Source: an uncultured Acetatifactor sp.
GTDB taxonomy: Bacteria; Bacillota; Clostridia; Lachnospirales; Lachnospiraceae
Assembly (NCBI GenBank): GCA_949840935.1
Contig: CATKXX010000016.1
Coordinates: 1-62,070, forward strand
Reading direction: 5' to 3'
Length of the DNA: 62,070 nucleotides
Shown here: positions 1 to 9,366 of the stretch, one piece after another
How positions within the stretch are numbered: position 1 is the stretch's first letter
Layout of the letters: each line of letters starts with the position of its first letter
Notes under the pieces: model-generated
The model's input: only the letters and a program-made list of their open reading frames with translations
The model's database searches: none
What the model was told of the DNA's origin: nothing
Made by a program: the position numbers and the translations under genes

Positions 1-52
1 GCATCATTTCCCGCATGGCTGCTTTTTGTGGGCTTTCTTTTCTTCTTGCCAT
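1..52 (-). CDS. IS256-like transposase, N-terminal 17 codons only (partial)
   Basis: An ATG at 52 on the minus strand is preceded by GGAGGT (61-66) and reads MARRKESPQKAAMREMM to the window edge. A basic start followed by a Q/R-AA-REMM motif is what I recall for clostridial IS256-family transposases, which cut and paste through a DDE catalytic domain. That domain is outside the window. The IS-end-like sequence just upstream supports the call. It rests on a very short peptide. Confidence 0.5.
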   Translation of the reverse strand, partial: MARRKESPQKAAMREMM

Positions 53-130
53 AATAAAATACCTCCAGACTGTGTAATGTTATCTTACATCAGTTCGGAG
101 GTTTACACAAACTTTGGGACAGTCCCAACA
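1..130 (-). mobile_element. Edge of an IS256-family-like insertion sequence (partial)
   Basis: The window opens inside what looks like the 5' end of an IS element read on the minus strand. Between the transposase start (52) and about 130 lies a typical end: a TTTACACAAA stretch at 103-112 followed by the palindrome TTGGGACTGTCCCAA (minus strand) near 114-128. The TTTACACA core matches ends of IS256-type elements as I know them. The other end lies outside the window, so no target duplication can be tested. Confidence 0.5.
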
Positions 131-185
131 AATGATTTTTCGACTTACATTCAAATATCCAAGATTTTACATCCATATAATATGA

Positions 186-232
186 AAGCCGACAGCAGAT
201 TACATCATTATACATAATCTGCCATCGGCTGC
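186..232 (-). terminator. Hairpin terminator of the ART/GHKL/ImmA operon
   Basis: Just downstream of the ImmA/IrrE stop codon there is a long stem: AGCCGA...CAGATTA pairs with TAATCTG...TCGGCT, separated by a 12-base loop. On the minus strand it is followed by TTTCATATTATAT. It separates the operon from the IS edge. Confidence 0.65.
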
Positions 233-247
233 TTGCTCCCTCTTATT

Positions 248-1081
248 CTATTCAAATAAAAGTTCACCCATCTCCTCCGTATAAAAATCTTCTGTTTCAC
301 TTCTAACCTGTTCCCTGTCCTCGTCGGTCATAACATTTTGTTTTCCGCTGCTCCTCCATACATTTTCCCCGTCATTCCATGCCTGATAGATCCAATACGC
401 CACATATCGGAGCTGTTGATACCCATAGGCAACATAATAATCCGGAATCATAGATATATCTGCCAGATACCTTATCCAATTCTCCGTTGTCACAGGTATT
501 TTTCCCTCTTCTCGCTTATATTTCACATATTCCAGAAATTCCACAAAGAAATATCTCACGGGAATCAACAGAAAAATAGCAAAGATATCTGCCACAATCT
601 CCTCAATATCCGCTGGGCACATTGGCATAATGCAATAATCCTCATAAAAATCCCTGTCATCATAATGCATGATATAATGTGCAACTTCATGCGCAATGGC
701 ATATCTTTTAGAAGAAGTAGGCGCTGCCTTGTCGGCATAAATCGTTTTCTTTTTTTCCTTGGTAAAAAAATTATTTCCAATCTGAATCTGCCCGATTATC
801 CGATTCATATTGTTCCAACCGGAAAATTCATTCAAGTCTTCTATCTCTATCTTAGCTCCCAGCCTTTTCGCAAGCAACTCTATATCAACAGGAAACCTTC
901 CGTTCTCACCCAGTACTGTCCGGATCAGGCAATCCGCCTTACGGCTGGCCTCCCAATAATACTTTATCAGCGGTTGTGGTTTTTGAATTTCTCCCTGAAA
1001 TTCTTCTTTCAGGAACCTCTTGATATCCCGCATCAAATCTTCTAAATCTTTAATTCTCCAATCCATGTCAATTGTCGGCAT
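248..1081 (-). CDS. ImmA/IrrE-type zinc metallopeptidase
   Basis: This 277-residue cytosolic protein has the M78/ImmA-IrrE zinc peptidase signature. The HEVAH motif (HExxH) is at residues 131-135, and a third ligand candidate, E161, sits in EEIVADIFA followed by the usual LLIP. The C-terminal ~90 residues are not recognised. The family usually cleaves a repressor or antitoxin partner; no XRE partner is encoded here. Instead the start codon lies inside the end of the HD-GHKL gene (14-base overlap), so the two are translationally coupled. I infer that it is the regulatory or proteolytic-trigger arm of a three-gene system. The domain is clear; the role is inferred. Confidence 0.85.
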   Translation of the reverse strand: MPTIDMDWRIKDLEDLMRDIKRFLKEEFQGEIQKPQPLIKYYWEASRKADCLIRTVLGENGRFPVDIELLAKRLGAKIEIEDLNEFSGWNNMNRIIGQIQIGNNFFTKEKKKTIYADKAAPTSSKRYAIAHEVAHYIMHYDDRDFYEDYCIMPMCPADIEEIVADIFAIFLLIPVRYFFVEFLEYVKYKREEGKIPVTTENWIRYLADISMIPDYYVAYGYQQLRYVAYWIYQAWNDGENVWRSSGKQNVMTDEDREQVRSETEDFYTEEMGELLFE

Positions 1082-4000
1082 CTTCGGTTCTTTCCTCTCC
1101 CTTTCCGTACATCTCTTTCTCTATGGCATCCCAGTCTGCCAAGCCTTCCATCACTTGATACTGTTCTTCTTCCATGTGTTGGAGCAAGTCGAAGATTTCA
1201 GATACATAACGCATCCAACAATATATAAGATTCTCCCTCCGTAGAACATTGCTTCGGGTCTTTTCAATATATGCCAAGATTCCCTCTCTTTTTTGGTAAG
1301 CAATTCCCTTACCCCTTTCCATATCATCCATGTATTTTCCCTTATATTTTAACACATTATCGGCGTTTTGCATATACTCGTTTTTTAGAATATAATTCCA
1401 CGCTGCTCCGAGAGACTTTTTCATTTCATCTGTAATCCCAATATTTGCCTCCTGCATGCTTTCATCCATATCTTCTTTTGTTTCCCGATAATTATTGCAT
1501 ATAACCCTAAGCAAAAGCCAAATATATATATCCTCCCAATTCTCAGAAACTTTCTCCAAGTCCTCCAAATGAAATTTCTTATCCCAATCTCCCTGTTTCA
1601 GCATCAGCACAACAAGATCTCGGTATTCATTTCTTACTTTATCAATGATTCTTAACGTTCTATGATTTCTCTGACGGAAATTCATCATAAACAATTTATA
1701 TCCGCCATAAACCATATCACGTTGATGGGCATCCTCCATATTATTTATCAATCTTAACACTTTTTGTTCTGATTGAGACAGAATGCCCAATAACTGCTGG
1801 CGCACATTTAGAAGTTTTTTCAGCATGTGTAATCCATGTATTGTCTTCTGTGCTTTCTCCGAATGAACCTGTTCGTCAATTTCAACCAGCTCGTCTTTTG
1901 CAAAGGGAAAAATCACCTTGGAATATGATTCTTCCGCCATATATCCCCGCTTAACAAAAAAGTGGGAATAGGGTAATTTTGTGCAGCTTAAATTCTCCAG
2001 CCCTTGCCATGCAGGGATGGAAAAACGTTGAATGTCATACTTGTTGGCTTCTTCCAAAATGCGTTGCAGAATCAATTTTTTTGTAGACATATCCATAAAC
2101 ACAAAGGGTAATGTTTTCCCATGGATAATATTTACCCTTGTGTTCCCGTCTTCACTCATAAATAGCGCCACAGTTGGGATATACCGTAACAGCCACTTCA
2201 GCAAATACTGCTGCAAATATTCTCCCGGATTCATGGCACCGTTACCGCCAAGCGTATCCTTTCCATATTCATCAGCAAAAGCCAGCGCCGTATTCCCCAT
2301 CTGCAGTATTCTGCTCTCCATTTCTTTTTTCTCATCAGAATTACTTGCCATGACGGAAAATTGTTTCAGACACTGAATAATGCCTGATTTTTTTCCATCA
2401 TCCCTTACTGACTGGATAGGAGTCAGGTACTGTTTCCAGCCGGCTGATCTGTTCTCTCGCTTAGACACCACCAAAAACTGATTTTCATGGGAAAAAATAT
2501 CCGGAAAGGTAATCCATCCACTCCCCCTCATCTCTTGGTTTGGTTCTTTCTCCAAATCAATTTGAGGACGATGCTCTATATGGAAGAGAATAGAACTCTC
2601 CAATGTCGAATCCTCAAATCTCTCCACATACTCGTCTTCGTTCTTTATGCTCTTCCGCTGGCCACAGCTCTTTTGAACATATTCCACTACCTTGGCCCAA
2701 CAGCTATTCTCATCCCCATTACTTCCACAACCAATTTCCTCCAAAGGTTCAAAAGCTTCTTTCTGGGCAAAGAAGGCCAGCATCGTAATAGAAATGATGT
2801 TCTCCTTATACATCACACGCAACTGGTTCCTCTTCTCTGCAAATTTAACAAGCCACTCCCCCTGATCCGTCACGCCGGAAATCTGTTCCTCCCCGTTTTT
2901 CCACCGCTCCATTTTTTCCGTAAGCTTCCTAAAAATCACCGCCTTATCATTAAGGGAAATTCTGACACAGTCCTTTACTGCATCCGGATGCTTCTCGTTC
3001 ATAATTTTTAACGTTTTTAAAACGGATTCCAGCAATGGCGTATAAATCTCCTGAAGAAAATGCTCTTTTCCTTTTTCTGTAAACCCTTTCCTGCTTAAGC
3101 TCACAAATTCCCGCTCCAATTTTCCTTTAATATCTATGCATTGAAGCAATTCGTTCCCGATTCCCGGGAGTTCCCGTTCTTCCAGCAAGATGCCCTTATA
3201 ATATATTTTTACATTTGGAGAATTTTTTTCACAATGCTTATCTGAGTTTTCCGTCTGCTGCCTTTCCTGAAGCAGAAAATTGACCATATTGATCAGGCAG
3301 AATGTACACAATTCATTATCCCAATAGTATAAATGTCCGTCCCGGCAATCTAAAAGAGCAATTGTATTTTCGGTCTTTTCCACTACAATTTCTCTATTTT
3401 CGTTGTTACCGCTTTTGATTCCGCTCTCCTCATTTTGGTATTTTTTATAATAAAACGCCCATGCTTTTCCACTTCTCTCCCAATCCCGTTCTTGAAACAG
3501 CTTTATCATCTTTTCCACATCATTAGGTTCAAAGTTTTTATTTACGATTGTTTTAAATTCTTTCTCTGCCTTGTCTGTCCCGGCTGTATCCTCTACTTCC
3601 TCTGATTTTTCCTTATCGGGATTTAATTTGTATTTTAATTTTTTAATCTGATTTTTTTCGGTTAAATTCAACGGTATAGTTACATACGGATTTCTTTTTA
3701 CATTCAAATGGATGGGAAATAACTGTTCCCCAATTATAGTATCCAAATACAATGCCATTTGCGCAAGCAACTCCGCAGAATGCCTCAATGGGCGGAGCAC
3801 TTCGTATTCTTTATCAAAATAGTCCTTGCCATCCCATGCAGCAGGATATAATTCATGCAGCAGCTTCTTACTTGCCGGCACAAATACTTCGAAACGGGTT
3901 CCATAAGAATCATCATTCTCCGAAAGCCTTTCCATCGGACGGACATTGATATAGCCTTCATAATAATTGGATTTTACCGTTGAGAACGTAATCTCATATT

Positions 4001-5678
4001 TCTCATTGTTACGTGTATAGGTAATACATTTAAAAGTATTTGCCAAAATAAATGCCGACTGAAGCCCAATGCCAAATTCCGCTGTCGGTTTCAGCCACTC
4101 CGGCATATCCCGGATTATATACTTTTCTCTCTTCCTGCTGTCTCCCACACTGGCAATACTTATAATGCTCTCCTTGTCTATTCCCGTTCCGAAATCCTTA
4201 ATTCGCACTCTGACCCCGTACTGCAGCAGTTCATTTATTTTACCCTCCCGCAGTGCTTTCACATCTGCTTCCTCTATAGGCTTTATGTCCTTTTCCTCGT
4301 TCTGTTTTACAATTTCCATCTCTATTTCAATGGGGAAATTATCGGTTGACAAAATCTCACCCAACTGGTCAGGTGACATTTTCTTCATATCATTCTTACT
4401 GTTGTAATAACCTCTGGTTCTGACACATTCATTCCAGTATTGAACCTTGCTGGCATCAATGGCATTCTGCAGAAATTCCCTCAGGAATACAAATTGATCC
4501 CTATATACATTAGAGCCTTCCAAAATGGCAAAGGCTTTTTTCTGGGAAATCCGAAATTGTGCCGTAACAAGTTCTTCTGGTATTTGGAATCCTTGCAAAT
4601 ATAACTTCACAGATTCTATCGTAGGAAGTGCCCCACTAAATTTATCCGGACAAATCTGTGACCAGTTGTAACCTGCCTCTGCCAATATACTCCGCAGCAT
4701 ATCACATTCTTTTCTTACAAGCCGGAGAGCCTCCTGAGAATTACAGTCCGCCTCTATGGAAATTTGATTTTGCTTAATGTATAATCTGCGGATAGCCTGA
4801 TGTTTCTCATAATGGCGCTGTGAAAGTTCCGGCAAGGCGCCGACGCATTCCCTTGTCAATGGGTGGAAACGGTCATTATCCATATCCAAAATATCACCCA
4901 GCTGCAAGAGTACGGCTACAAACCGCGGATGCAGGTAATCAGATGCATATCCGTTATCCTCCTGGGGAAGATCCATGATATGTGAAAAGTCACCGTCCGT
5001 ATGTAAACCTGCGCATTTAGCAATCCAAAGGAAAATCCGCTGGGGTATCCCCGCCATGGAAAACCCACTGCCTAATTTCTCAGACTCCAACGTCCACTTT
5101 TCCAACCGCTCACTGGAAAGCTCCCCATGCTCCGGCCTCCGGTATGTAGCAATTAAATGCAGAATGGCATAATAGACGTCCAGCTTATCGGCGTAAAGCC
5201 TTTTCATCTGCTTTTCCTTATCTTCCTCATCCCTGTACGTATAATCCTGCTTTTGTAAAGCTCTGATCGCACGTTGGAATACGGGATCGGTTTCATCCTC
5301 CATCTCCCTGATCATGTCAACAAATTTGTCATTTTTAACAATATTTTCCCGATCCTCATAAGTGATAACCATGCCAATATCATGGATATACACCGTATGC
5401 AAAAGCATAAAGCAATCCGAAGCGGAGAGTTCTTTAATTCTTTTTTCCCCAAGAATCATCTCTATATTGTGGAGCACTGTTTTAGCATGGGATTCATCAT
5501 GTTTACTGTAGGTCGGGAATGACCCCATGGTGGTCTCCAGCAGCTGGGACAGCCAACGCCTGTTCTGGCACCATGCATGCCACAGGATCCCGTTACGTTC
5601 CGTATGCGGGTCACTTTTATAATAGTACTCCAATTGCCCTTCAATTGTCCGATGTATTTTCTTATTCTTTTTCCCCAT
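1068..5678 (-). CDS. Giant HD-domain + GHKL (Hsp90-like) ATPase protein
   Basis: A 1536-residue protein. Residues ~55-265 carry an HD phosphohydrolase-like set: H60, H64, the H99-D100 pair in YIHDIG, H226 and D262 in QLGDILDMD. Residues ~375-620 form a GHKL nucleotide-binding domain: N-box EFLQNAIDA (E401, N405, D408), G1 box DFGTGI at 495-500, G2 box EFGIGLQSA near 534-542. The remaining ~900 residues are not recognised. HD-plus-GHKL fusions are known to me from predicted NTP-dependent conflict systems. The gene overlaps the ART-SLATT gene by 17 bases and the metallopeptidase gene by 14. I infer an ATP-dependent sensor or switch, possibly with nucleotide-cleaving activity. It is more AT-rich than the BMC genes, which suggests transfer. 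Confidence 0.75.
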   Translation of the reverse strand: MGKKNKKIHRTIEGQLEYYYKSDPHTERNGILWHAWCQNRRWLSQLLETTMGSFPTYSKHDESHAKTVLHNIEMILGEKRIKELSASDCFMLLHTVYIHDIGMVITYEDRENIVKNDKFVDMIREMEDETDPVFQRAIRALQKQDYTYRDEEDKEKQMKRLYADKLDVYYAILHLIATYRRPEHGELSSERLEKWTLESEKLGSGFSMAGIPQRIFLWIAKCAGLHTDGDFSHIMDLPQEDNGYASDYLHPRFVAVLLQLGDILDMDNDRFHPLTRECVGALPELSQRHYEKHQAIRRLYIKQNQISIEADCNSQEALRLVRKECDMLRSILAEAGYNWSQICPDKFSGALPTIESVKLYLQGFQIPEELVTAQFRISQKKAFAILEGSNVYRDQFVFLREFLQNAIDASKVQYWNECVRTRGYYNSKNDMKKMSPDQLGEILSTDNFPIEIEMEIVKQNEEKDIKPIEEADVKALREGKINELLQYGVRVRIKDFGTGIDKESIISIASVGDSRKREKYIIRDMPEWLKPTAEFGIGLQSAFILANTFKCITYTRNNEKYEITFSTVKSNYYEGYINVRPMERLSENDDSYGTRFEVFVPASKKLLHELYPAAWDGKDYFDKEYEVLRPLRHSAELLAQMALYLDTIIGEQLFPIHLNVKRNPYVTIPLNLTEKNQIKKLKYKLNPDKEKSEEVEDTAGTDKAEKEFKTIVNKNFEPNDVEKMIKLFQERDWERSGKAWAFYYKKYQNEESGIKSGNNENREIVVEKTENTIALLDCRDGHLYYWDNELCTFCLINMVNFLLQERQQTENSDKHCEKNSPNVKIYYKGILLEERELPGIGNELLQCIDIKGKLEREFVSLSRKGFTEKGKEHFLQEIYTPLLESVLKTLKIMNEKHPDAVKDCVRISLNDKAVIFRKLTEKMERWKNGEEQISGVTDQGEWLVKFAEKRNQLRVMYKENIISITMLAFFAQKEAFEPLEEIGCGSNGDENSCWAKVVEYVQKSCGQRKSIKNEDEYVERFEDSTLESSILFHIEHRPQIDLEKEPNQEMRGSGWITFPDIFSHENQFLVVSKRENRSAGWKQYLTPIQSVRDDGKKSGIIQCLKQFSVMASNSDEKKEMESRILQMGNTALAFADEYGKDTLGGNGAMNPGEYLQQYLLKWLLRYIPTVALFMSEDGNTRVNIIHGKTLPFVFMDMSTKKLILQRILEEANKYDIQRFSIPAWQGLENLSCTKLPYSHFFVKRGYMAEESYSKVIFPFAKDELVEIDEQVHSEKAQKTIHGLHMLKKLLNVRQQLLGILSQSEQKVLRLINNMEDAHQRDMVYGGYKLFMMNFRQRNHRTLRIIDKVRNEYRDLVVLMLKQGDWDKKFHLEDLEKVSENWEDIYIWLLLRVICNNYRETKEDMDESMQEANIGITDEMKKSLGAAWNYILKNEYMQNADNVLKYKGKYMDDMERGKGIAYQKREGILAYIEKTRSNVLRRENLIYCWMRYVSEIFDLLQHMEEEQYQVMEGLADWDAIEKEMYGKGEERTEDADN

Positions 5679-7158
5679 TGTCCGTTTCCTGCTCTTTTTC
5701 TGATTTTTTTGTCATGCTTTCCGAATACTTTCCCATAATCAGTGCATTCGCCAAACCCATTTTATTATCTTCGTCAACAATAGCATTGTAACGTTCCACA
5801 TACCAATCCAAGCTGTCTTTATCAAAAGATTGGTCATATTCCATATCTCTGATCAGCCTGTCCAATTTCATAAATGTAGCAGTTCTCTGTTGTAACTTTT
5901 CATTCCATGCAAACCCTTTTGCCACTAAAGGAGCTATTGCGCCCATTGCACTGGTCAATAAGCCTGCCACTTTCATAAATACTTGTAAATTCTCCATCAA
6001 ACTCAGCGCCACAAATAAAGTTGTCAAAGGATATAGCACTGACACAATCACATTCACCACCTGAACACAGCGCCTGTATGTTTTTCGCTTCTTATCCGTA
6101 TAATCATAATAATTTCCGATGTCCTTCTCTAATTTACCCAGCCGCTTCCGAAAATCCTGCATCCCCTCACCCTCCGGTATATTGTTTATATCCCGCTTTC
6201 CGCCTGTACTCTGCCCTTCATCCTTATCCTGCCCCTGATCCACATCTTGCATATAGTTTACACCACATTCTCCGCCAGATTCGAGATTACGTGTCGTCAC
6301 TTCATACTTAATTTGGGCAAACCGGATTCTTAGATATATCTGAAATTTTTCCTTCCATTTTATATAATGTTGTATGGTATCTGCTTCCGGTTCTTTACCA
6401 CACATAAGCACTTCCCATACCTGTCTGACAGTCTCCATGGAATCCGCTGTTGTAATCTCTCGATACAGTCCCTTCAATTCTTCCTCCATGTGCTCCTTGC
6501 AGGGAGCTATTGACGATAACCTTAAATGCAGCAAATATTTTGCCTCTGGCGGATTCCCATGAATATCCCTGTAGAGCCTTTCCTCCTCCGTCATTTCCAA
6601 GGGTTCCTTATCAAGCAAAATAAATGGTGCAAATAGAATTTCCTGCTCATGAGGATACTTGCTTTCCTCTTTCAGTACCGCATTTATGTCTACATGCTCC
6701 ATATTCCCCAAGGTCTCCACCTCGAGCAAAAGTATGCCGTCCTTATCATCAAAGTCTGTATTCTTACAGTTGCATTTTTTTGTGGACATGAAAGAATACA
6801 TCTGGCCATGTTTTAAAAACTCCAAGGTATTCATCCGGTCAGTGCGATATGTATGGTATTTATCTTCATGTTCATAGGAATAAGTATATTTGCACATCGC
6901 AGAATATAATCTGCAATATACATTTATCATTTCATCCATATGTGTAAATATGGACAGAGTAACTTTTTTCCCTTCTTCCATCAGTCTGGCTTTTTCATTG
7001 CTGATTCCCGGCATGAGCAGGGCGTTGATTACGATGTAAGAATTGTCCACATCATAAAATTCTCTCAAATTGCTATTTCCAGGACTCAGGGCAATGCCTG
7101 GCCCTCCCCCTTGGTAATATAAAATACTATTTTTCTCCAATCTATTAATCTCATCCAT
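5662..7158 (-). CDS. ADP-ribosyltransferase-like effector fused to SLATT-like 2-TM domain
   Basis: From ATG 7158 the product is 498 residues. Its N-terminal half has the order expected of R-S-E type mono-ADP-ribosyltransferases: R105 in YRTDR, then SFMSTK (S125-T126), then YPHEQE with E171-x-E173. After a Gly/Asp-rich linker (~295-335), residues ~340-445 have a coil, two TM helices (~365-385 and ~394-414) and a trailing helix, like SLATT domains, which anchor conflict effectors in the membrane. I infer that it modifies a target with ADP-ribose from NAD when triggered. Start: the frame stays open to an ATG at 7326, but that lacks a ribosome site while 7158 has GAGG at good spacing. First gene of the operon, overlapping the HD-GHKL gene. 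Confidence 0.7.
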   Translation of the reverse strand: MDEINRLEKNSILYYQGGGPGIALSPGNSNLREFYDVDNSYIVINALLMPGISNEKARLMEEGKKVTLSIFTHMDEMINVYCRLYSAMCKYTYSYEHEDKYHTYRTDRMNTLEFLKHGQMYSFMSTKKCNCKNTDFDDKDGILLLEVETLGNMEHVDINAVLKEESKYPHEQEILFAPFILLDKEPLEMTEEERLYRDIHGNPPEAKYLLHLRLSSIAPCKEHMEEELKGLYREITTADSMETVRQVWEVLMCGKEPEADTIQHYIKWKEKFQIYLRIRFAQIKYEVTTRNLESGGECGVNYMQDVDQGQDKDEGQSTGGKRDINNIPEGEGMQDFRKRLGKLEKDIGNYYDYTDKKRKTYRRCVQVVNVIVSVLYPLTTLFVALSLMENLQVFMKVAGLLTSAMGAIAPLVAKGFAWNEKLQQRTATFMKLDRLIRDMEYDQSFDKDSLDWYVERYNAIVDEDNKMGLANALIMGKYSESMTKKSEKEQETDNGEKE

Positions 7159-7367
7159 TTTTAACCTCATTTCTGCGCTGCTTTGTTGCGGAAGCTTCCT
7201 TTTCAAAGCCAGCCATCCCACTTCCGTTAAAGTATTAATCTTCTGCGATTTATACAACATCTTCTTGCTACTTTTTATTGCGTATATAATAATATTATAT
7301 GCCTGAGTTATACCTTTATTCAACATTATTTTACAACAAATTTGTATCTATAGCCATATTTCGCAGC

Positions 7368-7396
7368 AATTTAAACAGCCTCTCCTGCGAAGTCAA
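7368..7396 (-). promoter_or_regulatory. Putative sigma-A promoter of the ART/GHKL/ImmA operon
   Basis: On the minus strand TTGACT (7391-7396), a 17-base spacer and TAAATT (7368-7373) lie upstream of the effector gene. The implied leader is roughly 200 bases if translation starts at 7158. The stretch 7397-7490 also holds the palindrome TGTTAACA near 7456, a possible operator. Confidence 0.45.
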
Positions 7397-7619
7397 AATC
7401 GCATCCCCTACGCTCCCCTATACATAGAGTAAGTATATTGTAAAAATTATCCCGTGATGTTAACATATGAAAAAAACTAACATTATGTGCTATGTCTGAG
7501 ATTGCCGGAAACGGTGAGACCGGTATCGCCCATGCGTGCCTCGGTCATGCAGGCCGGGCAGCAGGGAACGAAATTGCAAGAGGAAGTATCAATGGGATGT
7601 TAAACACAGTTAGCTATAA

Positions 7620-7781
7620 AAAGTCCAGGGGATTTTTTTCGACTTTATCACGCTTTATGGAAACGACACTGAGTATATTTTGATGTGGCATGAAGATGTT
7701 GGCTCTTTGATTTATTCTCATCAAGATGACCGTGATACCGCACAGTTAGAAGTGCAAATCAACATTATAATTCAAGAGTAA
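7620..7781 (+). pseudogene. Orphan C-terminal gene fragment in a 770-base gap
   Basis: Between the defence-like operon and the AraC gene (7397-8100) I find no intact gene. One frame (7620-7781) stays open for 53 codons, ends at TAA and gives protein-like sequence (FDFITLYGNDTEYILMWHED), but it is closed upstream by TAG and TAA and has no start. It looks like the tail of a decayed gene of unknown family. The rest of the gap has no recognisable feature. Confidence 0.35.
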
Positions 7782-8100
7782 ATTACAGACTTTACTTGGG
7801 TCAGGAATAACACCCCTCGTTGTCCCCACATACACCTGTTACCCTTGCGCTGCGCTCCCGTCTGCGCCGTATTACTGCGCTGTATATGCAGTTTTGGCGG
7901 CGGTCTGGATGTGGTAATGCAGCTCTCTCCTATGAGAAACAGCATTAAAGTTTTTCCATTTTCCCCACTTGGAAATAGTAAAAAAGCAACTGAAATCAAG
8001 TATTTTACACCCCGCCCTGCTACACTGTATACAGGGTGGTCGAAGCGGACAGGTTGGAGACGGGATTTTCATGAAAACAACAGCCGGAGGAGGACGGAAA

Positions 8101-9084
8101 ATGTACGAATGGCAGCAGCAGATTCAAATGATCGTGGATGAGATTGACAAATGTATAAAGAAGCATCAGGATGAATCTCTGACCCTGCAGTCCCTCTCAC
8201 GCAGGCTGGGATATTCTGAGTATTACACCACCAGGAAATTCAGAGAGATATCGGGATTATCGCTCCGAGATTACCTGCGTCTCAGAAAGCTGGCCTTTGC
8301 GCTGTGGGAAGTGCGGGACAGCGATCGAAGCTTTCTGGAAATAGGCATTGATTATGGTTTTTCCTCCCATGAAGCCTTTACCAGGGCTTTCAAGGCTGCC
8401 TACGGCATAACGCCCAGCGCATACCGCAGGAATCCCATACCCGTAATTCTCCGCACCAAGATACACCCATTCGACCGCTACTTTTTCGGAATAGGAGAGA
8501 TTGGCATGGTAAAATCAACAAACAACACTAATTGTACATCCATCAAGATTTATTTTATCACCGTACCCGCCCACAAGTTTCTGCATATCAGGAATTATGA
8601 AAGCATCGGGTACTGGGACTTCTGGCAGAAACAAAGTCTGATTCCGGGACAGGACTGTGAGACGATCTGCGGCCTGCTGGACAGCATCAAGGGGAAACTT
8701 GACGACCAGGGCGGCACCGAGTCCAACAGCGGCAGCGGCCACGTTATCGGCTATCTCAATGACCCCAAGGGCAGGATCGGCAGCTGGGGCATCCCCCTGG
8801 CAGAATGCTACGGGGTGCGGCTTCCCCCGGATTATCAGGGCGAGGTTCCGCCACAGATGCTTTTGATGGACGTTCCCGAGGCAGATTACGTTGTATTTGA
8901 ACATGGGCCCTTTGATTATGATAAGAATAACCGCAGCGTGGAAGAAACGGTGGAGGAAGCAATGAAAGCTTTCGACTATGAGGATTCAGGCTATTGCCTG
9001 GATACTACCCCCGGCAGGATCGGTTATTTTTACCACGACCCGGAGCGGTTCTGGAAATTTGTCAGGCCCGTGCGGAAGCTTTGA
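8101..9084 (+). CDS. AraC-family regulator with GyrI-like effector domain
   Basis: 327 residues. Residues ~5-105 are an AraC/XylS double helix-turn-helix: a first helix set around LQSLSRRLGYSEYYTTRKF, then the diagnostic second one in IGIDYGFSSHEAFTRAFK ending GITPSAYRR. The C-terminal ~170 residues resemble the small-molecule effector-binding (GyrI-like) domain often fused to AraC proteins, ending FYHDPERFWKFVRP. The frame is open further upstream, but ATG 8101 follows GGAGGACGGAAA and begins the HTH directly. It stands alone between opposite-strand neighbours, so its target cannot be named. Confidence 0.85.
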   Translation: MYEWQQQIQMIVDEIDKCIKKHQDESLTLQSLSRRLGYSEYYTTRKFREISGLSLRDYLRLRKLAFALWEVRDSDRSFLEIGIDYGFSSHEAFTRAFKAAYGITPSAYRRNPIPVILRTKIHPFDRYFFGIGEIGMVKSTNNTNCTSIKIYFITVPAHKFLHIRNYESIGYWDFWQKQSLIPGQDCETICGLLDSIKGKLDDQGGTESNSGSGHVIGYLNDPKGRIGSWGIPLAECYGVRLPPDYQGEVPPQMLLMDVPEADYVVFEHGPFDYDKNNRSVEETVEEAMKAFDYEDSGYCLDTTPGRIGYFYHDPERFWKFVRPVRKL

Positions 9085-9231
9085 TCTTTCATTCACTCTG
9101 GCTCTGATACCCGCATTTACGGAATTCCAGTGAATATCATAAGCGCCAAAGACCCCGACGGCCTGTTGCGGGGCCTTTGGCCGTTTCTACCGGAGAGAAT
9201 TTCTTCGTCAGACGGACAAATCCCCGTCACC

Positions 9232-9366
9232 CCAGCCGCACCATCATGTCTACGCCAGGCGGACAGTCCTACAGTCCAGCCGCATCATCATGTCTGCATC
9301 AAGCGGACAGCCTCACAACCCAGCCACATCATCATGTTTGCATCAGGTGGACAGATCCACATCATC
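9232..9366. repeat. 44-bp tandem repeat at the 3' end of the DUF4272 gene
   Basis: Three imperfect copies start at 9232, 9276 and 9320 (44, 44 and 47 bases), each beginning CCAGCC[GA]CA and containing ATCATGT and CGGACAG. A decayed partial copy precedes them (about 9200-9231) and a further start follows at 9367. The last copy overlaps the stop region of the DUF4272 gene (stop at 9343), so the array looks like repeated duplication of that gene's 3' end. It fills most of the gap 9085-9342. Confidence 0.7.

Noticed and set aside
7872..8072. Minus-strand small frames upstream of the AraC gene
   Set aside because: No ribosome sites and overlapping shadows in three frames; no protein-like features.
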